36,570 nt of DNA from Nitrosopumilus sp. H13 (GTDB lineage: Archaea > Thermoproteota > Nitrososphaeria > Nitrososphaerales > Nitrosopumilaceae): the NCBI GenBank assembly GCA_003724285.1, contig RHFB01000039.1, positions 1-36,570 on the forward strand, given 5' to 3'. Each line of letters opens with the position of its first letter. Within the stretch, counting starts at the first letter, position 1. Position numbers and translations under genes: made by a program. The notes beneath the pieces are model-generated. The model saw nothing but the letters and a program-made list of their open reading frames with translations, had not been told where the DNA came from and did not search any database. This document shows, piece by piece, positions 9,700 to 19,667 of the stretch.

Positions 9700-10530
9700 A
9701 TGGGATTTAGCCACTCCAGATACAAGCAGTCGGAGATGGATTCCTGGAACGAGGTGGCTCCGCGGTACCACAAAAGGTGGGCCGGCGCAAACAGGGGGCC
9801 CTTTGAGAGCACTGCAAAGCTGGTGCGGGAGACGGGCATTAAAAAAGGCGATGCGGTGCTAGATGTGGCGTGCGGCACCGGAGCAGTCACAAAAGAGATT
9901 GCAAGGAGGGTCGGCAGCTCTGGGCGCATAGTGGGAGTCGATACGTCATCTACTGCAATAAGGATAGCAAGGAGGGAGAACCGCGCCGCAAACATTGACT
10001 TTGTAAACGCAGACGCCGAGAGGTTTGGTTTCAGCATGGAGTTTGACGCGGTCACCTGCCAGTACGCGCTATTTTTCTTCCCGAGCGCCCAGAGGGCCCT
10101 CAAAAACATGAAAAGGAGCCTCAGAAGATCAGGCAGGCTGGGAATCACAGTCCACGGGAACAACACCCCGTTTTATACCAGCATCATCGAGCCAGTCTCA
10201 AAGTTCGTCCCCGACTATGTCCGGCCCGGCTCGCCGAGGCTTGACAGGTACGGGACAAAGTCGGCGCTTGCAGCAGAGGTCAAACGGGCCGGGTTTGGCA
10301 GGATAGTTGTAAAAGAGTTCGTATTCAGGTACAGTCCCGGGACCTTTGAGAGCTACTGGCGCAGATACACCAGGTATATCGCGGCGCCACTCAAGGAAAA
10401 GCTCGGCAGGCTGGAGCTTGGGCAGAAAAAAGAGCTAAAGAGGCAGGTAAGGGAGAGGACGCTCCGGTACTTGAGTAACGGCGTGATCGTGTTCCCATGG
10501 CAAGTTTTAATTCTGACTGCGAGGCGCTAG
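9700..10530 (+). CDS. SAM-dependent class I methyltransferase
   Basis: VLDVACGTGAVTKEIARRVGSSGRIVGVDTSSTAI, glycine-rich SAM motif. Confidence 0.88.
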   Translation: MGFSHSRYKQSEMDSWNEVAPRYHKRWAGANRGPFESTAKLVRETGIKKGDAVLDVACGTGAVTKEIARRVGSSGRIVGVDTSSTAIRIARRENRAANIDFVNADAERFGFSMEFDAVTCQYALFFFPSAQRALKNMKRSLRRSGRLGITVHGNNTPFYTSIIEPVSKFVPDYVRPGSPRLDRYGTKSALAAEVKRAGFGRIVVKEFVFRYSPGTFESYWRRYTRYIAAPLKEKLGRLELGQKKELKRQVRERTLRYLSNGVIVFPWQVLILTARR

Positions 10531-10534
10531 TCAT

Positions 10535-10993
10535 ATGGACAAAAAGCCAAGTAGCGGGCTGGTATCATTTCTCAAAAAGAGGGCGCCCTTTTACCTTGCA
10601 GGAATAGCCATCCTGGTGGTGTTTGTGGTTCCCGAGCTTACAAAGACCAACCTGGCAGGCAGCTTTCCGGAGCTTGATGCAGACAGGCAGCAGGCAGTTG
10701 ACATTCTGATGGGGTATAACGGCCCTGACGGGGACGGACTGACCGTAATGGATGCAGTCTCTGCAAAGATAGAAGACGAGTATCCAAACGAGCGGATATA
10801 CGACCACAGGAGCACGAGCGTGGAACTAGACGTGACAGGCGAGGATCCCGGGACATACAGGATCGTGCTTGACTTTGTATCGTACAAGGGCGGGCTGCAC
10901 TACGACTGGAGCGTCGATGCCGCATCCGGCGAGATCACGCCAAACGATCCCGCGTCAAGGCACATCATAGACGTGGTGGATTTTTACGACTAG
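10535..10993 (+). CDS. Hypothetical membrane-anchored protein
   Basis: 152 aa, single N-terminal TM (FYLAGIAILVVFVVPEL). Confidence 0.6.
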   Translation: MDKKPSSGLVSFLKKRAPFYLAGIAILVVFVVPELTKTNLAGSFPELDADRQQAVDILMGYNGPDGDGLTVMDAVSAKIEDEYPNERIYDHRSTSVELDVTGEDPGTYRIVLDFVSYKGGLHYDWSVDAASGEITPNDPASRHIIDVVDFYD

Positions 10994-12051
10994 ACGGCTA
11001 TCATGTCCTTTGTAAACTTGTGCATTACAAGGGGCCTGTCGCGCACAAGCACAGAGTCCTCTATGCGTATTCCAAACCTTTTGTTTATGTATATTCCCGG
11101 CTCTACCGTGACTGCCATGTTCTTGCGCAGCTTGGTGCTGCTTCCTGCAGACACGGCCGGCGGCTCGTGCACCTCGAGTCCTATCCCGTGCCCCGTAGAG
11201 TGCACAAAGTACTTTCCATAGCTGTTTTTCTCGATGTAGTTCCTGCATGCAGAGTCCACGTCGCTGCAGCGCGCCCCCGGACGGACAGCCCCGAGTCCCA
11301 GCCTCTGCGACTCTTTTACCACCTCGTATGCGTCTGATGCCTGCGCCGGCACCGCCCCTATTGCAAACGTCCGAGTCGCATCAGAGACATACCCCCTGTG
11401 CCGCAGGGTCAAGTCGACTACCACAAGGTCTCCCCTTTTGAACTTTCTTCCGGTTACCTGCGCGTGCGGAAGCGCGCCGTTCGGACCGCCTGCGATGATG
11501 AGCGGGTTGAGGGTGGATCTGTAGCCAGTGTCAAACATCTCCTGCTCCATTGCATGCCTCATCAGTATTGTCTGCAGCTCGGACTCTTTCTGGCCTGCGC
11601 GCATTTTTTTGGCGCACAGCTCAAACATCCCGTCTATTATCCTGGACGCCCTTTTGAGTATGCGCGCCTCTGACTCGTCTTTTACCATGCGGCAGCTGTA
11701 AAACGGCTCGGCAGACTGCCTTGCCTTTGGAATCAGCCTCTTTACTGACGTCATTGTGGTATAGTCGCGGCAGTCAGTGCAGATGCTGCCGCGTCCTGCT
11801 TCCCTTGCCAGCGTGGGAACCATGGCAGAGCCGCGCTGCGCCACGACCACGTCGCAGTCGACTGACTCGGCTTCTGCCCTGCCCGCCTCTAGTTCCGGGG
11901 CGATGATTACGGTCCTTCCGCCCGCAAGGAGGCCGATTGCCTCGCCCCAGAATCCGGTCATGTAAAACAAGTTCTCAGGCTCAAATGCCGCAAGCATGTC
12001 GCAGCCGACCTTTTGCGCATGCCTGAGAAGATTCCTCCTGCGCTGCCTCAC
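10990..12051 (-). CDS. M24 family aminopeptidase (Xaa-Pro peptidase-like)
   Basis: VVDLTLRHRGYVSDATRTF, HSTGHGIGLEVHEPP, VTVEPGIYI motifs. Confidence 0.9.
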   Translation of the reverse strand: MRQRRRNLLRHAQKVGCDMLAAFEPENLFYMTGFWGEAIGLLAGGRTVIIAPELEAGRAEAESVDCDVVVAQRGSAMVPTLAREAGRGSICTDCRDYTTMTSVKRLIPKARQSAEPFYSCRMVKDESEARILKRASRIIDGMFELCAKKMRAGQKESELQTILMRHAMEQEMFDTGYRSTLNPLIIAGGPNGALPHAQVTGRKFKRGDLVVVDLTLRHRGYVSDATRTFAIGAVPAQASDAYEVVKESQRLGLGAVRPGARCSDVDSACRNYIEKNSYGKYFVHSTGHGIGLEVHEPPAVSAGSSTKLRKNMAVTVEPGIYINKRFGIRIEDSVLVRDRPLVMHKFTKDMIAV

Positions 12052-12113
12052 ACAGAAGGGAGCCCGTCAGGCAATTTATACATGGTGCAAAGTTTGTATA
12101 TGGAGATCCGGGT

Positions 12114-13130
12114 TTGATCGGCATGACTGAAAAGAAAAAGGTCGTGGCGCTGCTATCTGGCGGCCTTGACAGCCAGCTTGCAGTCAGAATGATGCAGGAG
12201 CAGGGATTCGATGTCTCTGCAGTGGCGATAAAGACCCCGTTTTGTGACTTTGACTGCGGCAGGGGCTGCGGCTTTGAGATCAGGGAGAGGGCAGACGATC
12301 TCAACGTGAACCTAAAGACCGTATACCTTGGCGACGAGTACATCGAGATGCTAAAGCATCCAAAGCACGGCACCGGCGCCGGCTTTAACCCGTGCATAGA
12401 CTGCAGGGCCATGATGTTTGATGCCGCAAAAAAGCACATGAAGGAGATCGGGGCGGAGTTTGTGATATCAGGCGAGGTGCTAGGACAGCGCCCGATGAGC
12501 CAACACGGGCCTGCGCTCAGGACGATTGAAAAAGAGTCGGGGCTTGTCGGAAAGATAGTAAGGCCCCTGTCTGCGGCGCTGCTGCCAAGCACTGATCCGG
12601 AAAGGGACGGGCTGATAAAGAGGGAGAATCTCGGCATGATCCGGGGCAGAACCAGGAGAAACCAGCTGCGCATGGCAAAAGAGTACGGAATCGAGAACCC
12701 GCCAAACGCCGGCGGCGGCTGCCTGCTGACTGATCCCCAGTTTGGATCAAAGGCAAGGGATCTCTTCGAGCACACAGAGACGCCGACCATCAACGACATT
12801 GACCTGCTAAAGGTCGGCAGGCATTTCAGGCTGGACGGGCACACAAAGCTCATAGTGGGAAGAAACAAGGATGAAAACGAGATAATCGACGCGCTTGCGC
12901 TCAAAGACGACATACTTTTAGAGGCCCGGGATCACATGGGGCCGATATCCATACTGCGCGGCAAGACTGCAGGAGAGCACACAGACCTTGCGTCGTCTGT
13001 AACCCTGAGATACTCTGATGCTCCAGAGGGGCAAGAAGGCGTGGTAAAGGTCAGGGGCGCAGACCCGGGCGAGATCACTACAGAGCGCGCCGGAGAGCAG
13101 TCCTATGCGGGTCTGCGGATACAGGCGTGA
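12114..13130 (+). CDS. PP-loop ATPase, tRNA thiolation (MnmA/TrmU-like) family
   Basis: LLSGGLDSQLAVRMM PP-loop, CIDCRAMMF, GEVLGQRPMSQH; start TTG 12114 or ATG 12123. Confidence 0.8.
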   Translation: MIGMTEKKKVVALLSGGLDSQLAVRMMQEQGFDVSAVAIKTPFCDFDCGRGCGFEIRERADDLNVNLKTVYLGDEYIEMLKHPKHGTGAGFNPCIDCRAMMFDAAKKHMKEIGAEFVISGEVLGQRPMSQHGPALRTIEKESGLVGKIVRPLSAALLPSTDPERDGLIKRENLGMIRGRTRRNQLRMAKEYGIENPPNAGGGCLLTDPQFGSKARDLFEHTETPTINDIDLLKVGRHFRLDGHTKLIVGRNKDENEIIDALALKDDILLEARDHMGPISILRGKTAGEHTDLASSVTLRYSDAPEGQEGVVKVRGADPGEITTERAGEQSYAGLRIQA

Positions 13131-13175
13131 ATTTTTTTAAAAATTAGCTCGGACTAGGGAAGAGTATTTGAAGAG

Positions 13176-13475
13176 GTGGGGCGCATTTCCAGCAGGATGC
13201 AAAAGCAGGAAAACCCCACGTATCTAAAGGCAATAACCATACGGGACATCAGCGACGTCCATTCCATAAAGGAGGACATCAAAAAGGGAATGATCCTGAT
13301 ACTGAGGGTCACTCCGCTTGCCCAAAAGGACGTGGTGCAGCTGCGCAAGGTCGTAGAGGAGCTGTACTCGATTGCAAAGAACTCTGGCGCAGACATTGCA
13401 AGGCTCGGCGAGGAGAGGATCATAGTTGCGCCTACAAGCGTCAAGATATGGAAGCCAGAGTACGATCTAAAATAG
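13176..13475 (+). CDS. sepF: SepF-like cell division protein
   Basis: YLKAITIRDISDVHSIKEDIKKGMILILRVTPLAQKDVVQLRKVVEELYSIAKNSGADIARLGEERIIVAPTSVKIWK matches the archaeal SepF (DUF552) pattern. Confidence 0.8.
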   Translation: MGRISSRMQKQENPTYLKAITIRDISDVHSIKEDIKKGMILILRVTPLAQKDVVQLRKVVEELYSIAKNSGADIARLGEERIIVAPTSVKIWKPEYDLK

Positions 13476-16010
13476 CTTTATAGCTTCCTGAATCTGCGGA
13501 TAGTGTGCAGACAGCCTGTACATGCGCCGAATGTTCATTGCAAGGCTTTCTGACTTTTTGCGCTCCCCGTGGTTTACAAGCACCCTCCGGAGCTTGGGCC
13601 TGAGCCGCTGCACAAACGACATGAGCTGGTTGTAGTCGCTGTGGCCGCTAAAGCCGTCAAGCTTTTCTACCCCGCAGTTGATTGTGACTGCCTCCACCTT
13701 GCCGTCCTTGCCGACCATCGTGGCCTGCCTTGATCCGTCTAGTACCCTTCTTCCCAGGGTGCCGTTTACCTGGTATGACACAAACAGCACCTTGTTCTTT
13801 TTTTCTGGCGCCACGTTCTTAAAGTACTCGAGTACGGGGCCGCCCTCGAGCATCCCGGATGTTGCAAGAATTATGCACGGCGAGTCCTCCCTCATCGGCT
13901 CCTCCCTGCCGTCTGCATGCTCGATGTTGGTAAAGTACTCCGAGTCAAACGGGTTGTCGTCAGTCTCGAGTATCTTTTGCCGCAGCTCCCTTGCCAGATA
14001 CTCTGGGTATGACTCGTGGATTGCAGACGCCTCTGAGATCATCCCCTCTGTGAACACGGGCGCCTCTACTATCTTTCCCTCCTTCATGTAGTGGTCTATC
14101 ACCATCATGATCTCCTGCGCGCGCCCTACTGCAGGTATCGGTATGAGCACCTTGCCCCCCTCTGCAAGCGTCTTGTTCACTGCAACTATAAACGCAGACT
14201 CTACCTCCTGCCTGCTTGGCTGGATGTCCTCCTTTAGGCCGTACGTGCTCTCGATTAGCAGCGTCTCTGCCCTTGGAAAGTTCCAGCTTGCGGCCTCGAA
14301 GAGGATGCTTTTTCCGAACTTTATGTCCCCCGAGTACACAAAGTTGTGGTTCCCGTTACCTATGTGAAAGTGGCACAGCGCAGAGCCGAGTATGTGGCCG
14401 GCGTTTGCAAGCACCAGCTTTATGTCCGGCGAGATGTCCGTGACCGTCCCGTACGGCAGGGTGATCGTCTGCCTCATGATCTGCTTTACGTCGCGCTCAG
14501 AGTATATGGGGGTCCGGCCCTGGGCGGCTGCCACCTTTATCGCGTCAAGCTGGATCAGGTTCATCATGGGAAGGGTCGGCTCGGTACAGTAGACGGGGCC
14601 CTTGTAGCCGTACTTGCACAGCGCGGGCAGAAAGCCGGTGTGATCTAGGTGCGCGTGCCCTATTACTACGGCATCTAGCTCATCAAGCGTCAGGTTTACA
14701 AAGTCAAGCCTCGGAAACGCGTCCATTGCAGAGCGCGCCCCGGGGTTTATGCCGCAGTCAATTAGCACCTTGCTTTCCGGGGTTGCAAGAAGCAGCGACG
14801 ACCTGCCGACCTGCCCGAACCCGCCTAGCGTGTAAAGGGAGATCTCCGTGCGATCGGAGAGGCGCGGCCTGAAGATCTCGTCTCCCACCTGCTTGAGCTG
14901 CCTGCTCCGCTCAGAGGCGTGCTGCTTTAGCGTGGCGTTGATGGTCTGTATCGTGCGCGACGGTATGGTGGTGGCCTTGCGGATTCGTATTCTCCACCCG
15001 GTCTTTTCTGTCACGTCCGTATGGTTGAACATCTTTGCGTCGCGCTGCAGGAGCCACGGCCTCTTTGCCTCAATTGACACCTCGCCTGTGGCCGTGTCAA
15101 AGATGGTGCCCTGCAGGTCTGCGTCCTTTGGAACGCAGTCTGCAAGTATTTTTCTTACCTCGTCTTCTGGCTTGCGTATGGACTCGTCGGTCCTCACCAC
15201 GATCCTCTTTTTGATTACATTTACCAGGCTTGAGATCGTCTCGTTGTTCTCAAGGAGGTAGCGCGGCGTGGTCGTAAACAGGGCGATGCGCGGTCCCTCG
15301 TACTCGATCTTTGTGACATTCGCCTCTTTTGGTATACTTTGCAGTATGACTGCCATTATGTTCTGGCTAGAAGGTATTTCTTTTTGTTGTTTTCTTTGCA
15401 TTAAATCACTATAGATTGATGGGAACCCGTCCTTGTCCATTGTTGCAATGTTTATCCCGTCGCCTGTTCCAATGTTGCGCACGATTGCGGCCTTTACCGC
15501 AGTCAGCGCCAGTCCCTTTGCATCCTCGATTGACAGGCCGTCCTTGTATCCCTCCTCTAGGACGCCATAAGCCACGGGCGAGCCGCTGCCGGTCGTTACA
15601 AACGACTTTTCCTCCACCGAGCCGAACATGTCAATGTTGAAGAGCGCCGGCCCCTCAGAGTCGTATCCGCCTACGAGTATGTCTGCAATGAACGGATAGC
15701 CCCTGTTCTGGTGGAATATCAGCGAGCAGAGCCTTGCAAGGGAGTGGATTGGAATGGGAACCTGCTTTTCAACCCTGTGCAGGTTCGAGTGGTATCTGAG
15801 TATGTCAACGATGTTTTGCGCGTCTGCCACTCCGCCTGCAAGCGTCAGTCCGGCGTGGTGGTCTATCTTTTGGATCTTCATGGTGTTGTTATTGGCGATA
15901 AAGTAGCCTGCGCTGGCCCTCATGTCGGCGCACAAGACGATGCCGTCACGGGCTCTGATGCCCACCGTAGTGGTTCCGTGCAGAATCTTTTCTTCAACAT
16001 TGTTCGACAA
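13467..16010 (-). CDS. Single ORF: proteasome beta subunit (N-terminal 203 codons) plus aCPSF1 KH/metallo-beta-lactamase/beta-CASP nuclease (C-terminal 644 codons)
   Basis: N-part: propeptide then HGTTTVGIRARDGIVLCADMRASAG with catalytic Thr; C-part: TKIEYEGPRIALFTTTPRYL KH-like, IGHAHLDHTGFLP, YSGDIKF, GHSDYNQL; no stop between, junction ...PSIYSDL|MQRKQQ at 15401. Confidence 0.85.
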   Translation of the reverse strand: MSNNVEEKILHGTTTVGIRARDGIVLCADMRASAGYFIANNNTMKIQKIDHHAGLTLAGGVADAQNIVDILRYHSNLHRVEKQVPIPIHSLARLCSLIFHQNRGYPFIADILVGGYDSEGPALFNIDMFGSVEEKSFVTTGSGSPVAYGVLEEGYKDGLSIEDAKGLALTAVKAAIVRNIGTGDGINIATMDKDGFPSIYSDLMQRKQQKEIPSSQNIMAVILQSIPKEANVTKIEYEGPRIALFTTTPRYLLENNETISSLVNVIKKRIVVRTDESIRKPEDEVRKILADCVPKDADLQGTIFDTATGEVSIEAKRPWLLQRDAKMFNHTDVTEKTGWRIRIRKATTIPSRTIQTINATLKQHASERSRQLKQVGDEIFRPRLSDRTEISLYTLGGFGQVGRSSLLLATPESKVLIDCGINPGARSAMDAFPRLDFVNLTLDELDAVVIGHAHLDHTGFLPALCKYGYKGPVYCTEPTLPMMNLIQLDAIKVAAAQGRTPIYSERDVKQIMRQTITLPYGTVTDISPDIKLVLANAGHILGSALCHFHIGNGNHNFVYSGDIKFGKSILFEAASWNFPRAETLLIESTYGLKEDIQPSRQEVESAFIVAVNKTLAEGGKVLIPIPAVGRAQEIMMVIDHYMKEGKIVEAPVFTEGMISEASAIHESYPEYLARELRQKILETDDNPFDSEYFTNIEHADGREEPMREDSPCIILATSGMLEGGPVLEYFKNVAPEKKNKVLFVSYQVNGTLGRRVLDGSRQATMVGKDGKVEAVTINCGVEKLDGFSGHSDYNQLMSFVQRLRPKLRRVLVNHGERKKSESLAMNIRRMYRLSAHYPQIQEAIKLF

Positions 16011-16095
16011 ATGACACGCCTGTTAGGATAACAAGGGTCTTACAAGCCCATTTAAATAACTTTTTGATCGAAATAATAAATAGCCGCGCCGAGTC

Positions 16096-17148
16096 ATGAG
16101 CTCGATGCATTCCCACAAGATGGAGCTGCCCAGACTCATCGAGATCGGCGAGGGAAATATGGCCGATTTTGGAAGGTTTCTGGGCAGGCTGGGCAGGCCC
16201 GGAAAGGTCTCCCTGATATCAGGCAGCAATGTGCAAAAGGTCCTGAAGGCCAGGGTAGACAGATCGCTTCGATCAAAGAAGATCCGGTCCGTCTGGCACA
16301 CGTCAGGCGACAACCAGATGGGATCGCTAAGCCGGATTCAGAGGGACGTAAAGGCAGACGGCTCGGAGATGGTCGTGGGAATCGGCGGGGGGCGTTCTGT
16401 GGATACGGCAAAGCTGATCTCGTACAATCTTGGCAGGCCGTTTGTAAGCCTGCCTACTGCGGCCTCGCACGACGGGATGGCAAGCCCGTTTGTATCTGTA
16501 AAGAGCGACAAGCCGCACTCGATAGTAGCATCCGCCCCGATGGGCGTCTTTGTGGATATCGGGGTGATCAGGAGGGCGCCTGCAAGACTGCTTGCAAGCG
16601 GCTGCGGGGATCTGGTTGCAAACATCATAGCCGTGAGGGACTGGCAGCTGGGCCACAGAAAAAAGGCCGAGTATTACGGCAGGTATGCCGCAGATCTGGC
16701 CATGATGAGCGCCAAGATAGTCATGGAGAACTCGGCAAGGTTTGCAAGGGAGGGGCCTGATGCAAGGGTGATAGTAGAGGGCCTTATCAGCGCGGGGGTC
16801 GCCTCGTGCATAGCCGGAAGCAGCAGGCCGTGCTCTGGCGCAGAGCATCTCTTCTCGCATGCGCTCGACAGGATTGCGCCCGAGACAGGACTGCACGGGG
16901 AAAAGTGCGGGATCGGCTCGATAATGATGGCAAGGTTGCAGGGACAGGACTGGAAGATGATCAAAAAGACGCTGCAGAACGTGGGCGCGCCGACTACTGC
17001 AAGGCAGATAGGCCTAGAGCCGGAAATGGTAATCGAGGCGCTCGTAATGGCGCAGGATCTGCGGCCGGAGAGATACACCATACTGGCGGAGAAAAAGATG
17101 AACGAAAAAAAGGCCTCAAACCTTGCAGCTGGTACCGGTGTGATCTAG
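16096..17148 (+). CDS. egsA: Glycerol-1-phosphate dehydrogenase (archaeal lipid)
   Basis: VVGIGGGRSVDTAKLISYNLGRPFVSLPTAASHDGMASPFVS, SGAEHLFSHALD, GLHGEKCGIGS. Confidence 0.92.
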   Translation: MSSMHSHKMELPRLIEIGEGNMADFGRFLGRLGRPGKVSLISGSNVQKVLKARVDRSLRSKKIRSVWHTSGDNQMGSLSRIQRDVKADGSEMVVGIGGGRSVDTAKLISYNLGRPFVSLPTAASHDGMASPFVSVKSDKPHSIVASAPMGVFVDIGVIRRAPARLLASGCGDLVANIIAVRDWQLGHRKKAEYYGRYAADLAMMSAKIVMENSARFAREGPDARVIVEGLISAGVASCIAGSSRPCSGAEHLFSHALDRIAPETGLHGEKCGIGSIMMARLQGQDWKMIKKTLQNVGAPTTARQIGLEPEMVIEALVMAQDLRPERYTILAEKKMNEKKASNLAAGTGVI

Positions 17149-17882
17149 GACGCCTTTTGTTCTAGCGGGGCCGGTTCCTCGGGCTTTTTTTGCGCCTTGT
17201 TGGCGTGAATCTCTACAAAGCTGATCTTTTCAAGCGTGGGGGCGAACTTGAACACGTCGGCCTGTATAAAGTGCTTTATTATCTGCAGGCCCTCTGCGCG
17301 CAGTATCGCTGCCGGGACTATGACGCTTACCTCGCCGCCCTTTACGTCAAAGGCGATCTCCTCGTCAGTTGTAGGGAACCTGTTTTTTAGTATCCCGTCT
17401 ATCTTGTCTTCAGGCGAGTCAAGCAGCTTTGTCACGTTTGCATCAAAGAGCATGGTCTTTCCGGCGTACCTGTGGTTGTAGTCTATCTGAACTCTTCCGG
17501 AACCGATGAAGCGGATTATTCCCTTTTTGTCGCCTATCTCGATGGTATCTCCGACTGTGACCTTTTCTGCGTCATCGCCGAGCTTTCTGATGGGAATCAT
17601 GCGGACCTGTTTTGGATCCCTCTGGCCAAACCCCTTGTCCGGCGTGACTTCGATCGTAATCTTTTCACCGACTGTCGCGCCTGCGAGCGCCTCGTCGAAT
17701 CCCCGCAGTACAGGATACGCCACTTCTCCTACGGAGACGAGCTTTGGCTGGTACCTTGTATCCGGATCGTGAATCGAGTGTTTTTTTGCATCCTCCTCTA
17801 TGGTGGTGTCAAACACCTCGCCTGTATCCTTTATCCGCGCCGTGTAATCAACTAGGATCAGCGAACCCTTCTCGAAAGTCAA
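17145..17882 (-). CDS. FKBP-type peptidyl-prolyl isomerase (SlyD-like)
   Basis: GSLILVDYTARIKDTGEVFDTT, VLRGFDEALAGATVGEKITIEVTPDKGFGQRDP. Confidence 0.9.
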   Translation of the reverse strand: MTFEKGSLILVDYTARIKDTGEVFDTTIEEDAKKHSIHDPDTRYQPKLVSVGEVAYPVLRGFDEALAGATVGEKITIEVTPDKGFGQRDPKQVRMIPIRKLGDDAEKVTVGDTIEIGDKKGIIRFIGSGRVQIDYNHRYAGKTMLFDANVTKLLDSPEDKIDGILKNRFPTTDEEIAFDVKGGEVSVIVPAAILRAEGLQIIKHFIQADVFKFAPTLEKISFVEIHANKAQKKPEEPAPLEQKAS

Positions 17883-17937
17883 TGTAATCGGTCTCGAATT
17901 TCCTTATATTAAGTTAGGGCATTTTGAGGCGTCGGCA

Positions 17938-19083
17938 CTAGAGCGCCTTTAGCTTTTCCTCTGCGGTTTGCAGTCCGGCCCGGGCATCCGTGTCATATCC
18001 CATCATTGCCAGAGTCGACGAGATTGCAGAGATGGTTCTCATTACATGGTACGGGCTTACCTCGCCCATGCATCCCACGCGGAACACCTTTCCCTTTAGG
18101 TTGCCAAACCCTCCCGCAACTAGCACCTTGAATTTTTTTGCAAGCGTGTTGCGGAACGTCTTGTCCTCCAGCCCGTCAAGATAGTTGAGCGCCACGATTG
18201 ATATCGAGCGGTCCTCTTCTTTTGCAAACGGCGTCAGTCCTATGGCGCTAAGCCCGGAGTAGAGCGCATCAGAGCAGGTCTTGTGGCGCCTGAACACGTT
18301 CTCAAGTCCCTCCTCCAGCAGGATTGAGAGAGCTTCCCTGTATGCGTACAGGAGCGGCAGCGCGGGGGTAAAGGGCGTGTGTTTTGACTCTTCATAGTAT
18401 TTGAAGTACCTTGCCAGGTTAAAGTACATCGTGGCAGGCGGGTTCTCCATCATGTACTTTTTGGCCTTTGGGCTTACTGATATGGGGGAGATTCCGGGGG
18501 GTGCCGCAATGGCCTTTTGCGCGCCAGTCATGCATACGTCCACGTTCCACTTGTCTACCGGAAGCCGGGCGCCGCCAAGAAGCGACACAGAGTCGACTAT
18601 GTAAAACGCGTCGTTTCTAGACGTCAGATCAGATACCTTGTCAAGATAGTTTACCATCGTGCCAGTTGATGTCTCGTTGTGCACCACATAAAACGCCTTT
18701 ACGTCCTTGTTGTTGTCAAAGGCCTCCTTTACCTGATCAAAGGTGGCGTTCTGTCCGGGAGGGGTCTCGAGCTTGACTACGTTTGCCCCCTGTCCCTCGA
18801 TTAGCTGCGCGAGTCTGCTGCTGAACTCGCCGTTTACCGGAATTATTATCTTGTCGCCCTTTTTGACCAGGTTTATTACGCCTGCCTCGACTGCGCCGGT
18901 TCCTGATGCAGAGAGCGCTACAATGTCGTTTTGCGTCTCAAATACCTGCTGCGTTTTTGCTACCACGTCGGTGTACAGCTCTACAAAGTCGTCGCTGCGG
19001 TGGTTGATTATCGGGGCAAGCATGGCCCGCATCACCCTGTTGGGCACGTTTGTGGGGCCTGGAAGCATGGAGAGATATTCCAT
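17938..19083 (-). CDS. Class V aminotransferase (alanine/serine--glyoxylate type)
   Basis: LPGPTNVPNRVMRAM, SASGTGAVEAGVINLVKKGDKI, VDSVSLLGGARL, MTGAQKAIAAPPGISP. Confidence 0.9.
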   Translation of the reverse strand: MEYLSMLPGPTNVPNRVMRAMLAPIINHRSDDFVELYTDVVAKTQQVFETQNDIVALSASGTGAVEAGVINLVKKGDKIIIPVNGEFSSRLAQLIEGQGANVVKLETPPGQNATFDQVKEAFDNNKDVKAFYVVHNETSTGTMVNYLDKVSDLTSRNDAFYIVDSVSLLGGARLPVDKWNVDVCMTGAQKAIAAPPGISPISVSPKAKKYMMENPPATMYFNLARYFKYYEESKHTPFTPALPLLYAYREALSILLEEGLENVFRRHKTCSDALYSGLSAIGLTPFAKEEDRSISIVALNYLDGLEDKTFRNTLAKKFKVLVAGGFGNLKGKVFRVGCMGEVSPYHVMRTISAISSTLAMMGYDTDARAGLQTAEEKLKAL

Positions 19084-19105
19084 GCTTGTAGATGTAAGGC
19101 TGGGT

Positions 19106-19606
19106 TTATTTATAGAGATCCTTCAGGCGCTTGCTGGCACCAGCTTGGGACAGAAAATTTTTTGTCCCTTCTGGCACCAGGTCTTCCCACCTGCCTCCTG
19201 TCCTGATGAGATTGCGTATGTTGGTTCCAGAGAGATCGTCTCTTTGCAGGAACGAGATCGGAACCACCCGGACAGAGCGCCTCGAGTAGAGGTGGCCTGT
19301 CATCTCGTCATTTGAAAAGACAATGCCAAACTCCGGCACTATGGAATCTATCTTTTTGATCCACTCTTCATGGCTGCCCGTGTCCGGAATGTTATAGATT
19401 GAGATTCTCCTGCTTGTATGGTCGTCAACTGATGACGTGATCATCTGTCTGCGCTCGTCTGCAGAAAACGGGTTGTCTGCGTTTGCAGGCATGTTGGAGC
19501 TCCCAAGTCCCACCCACAGCTTTTCAGACTGCAAGAGCGCAAGGCGGAGTGCCTCCAGGTGCCCCAGATGGAATGGCTGGAATCTTCCCACTAGCAGGCC
19601 GTTCAT
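19106..19606 (-). CDS. nadM: Nicotinamide-nucleotide adenylyltransferase
   Basis: GLLVGRFQPFHLGHLEALRLAL; NPFSADERRQMI; SGTNIRNLI. Confidence 0.9.
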   Translation of the reverse strand: MNGLLVGRFQPFHLGHLEALRLALLQSEKLWVGLGSSNMPANADNPFSADERRQMITSSVDDHTSRRISIYNIPDTGSHEEWIKKIDSIVPEFGIVFSNDEMTGHLYSRRSVRVVPISFLQRDDLSGTNIRNLIRTGGRWEDLVPEGTKNFLSQAGASKRLKDLYK

Positions 19607-19667
19607 GCAGAGTCTCTGTAATCCTTTTTTAAAAAACTATCATAAAGAGCCAGAGGCAGGACTGGTC

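Noticed and set aside
11981-12913. 310-aa minus-strand ORF
   Set aside because: Antisense shadow of the PP-loop ATPase; Ser/Phe/Pro-rich translation without motifs.
16327-16896. 189-aa minus-strand ORF in the glycerol-1-phosphate dehydrogenase gene
   Set aside because: Cys/Arg/Pro-rich antisense artefact over a conserved gene.
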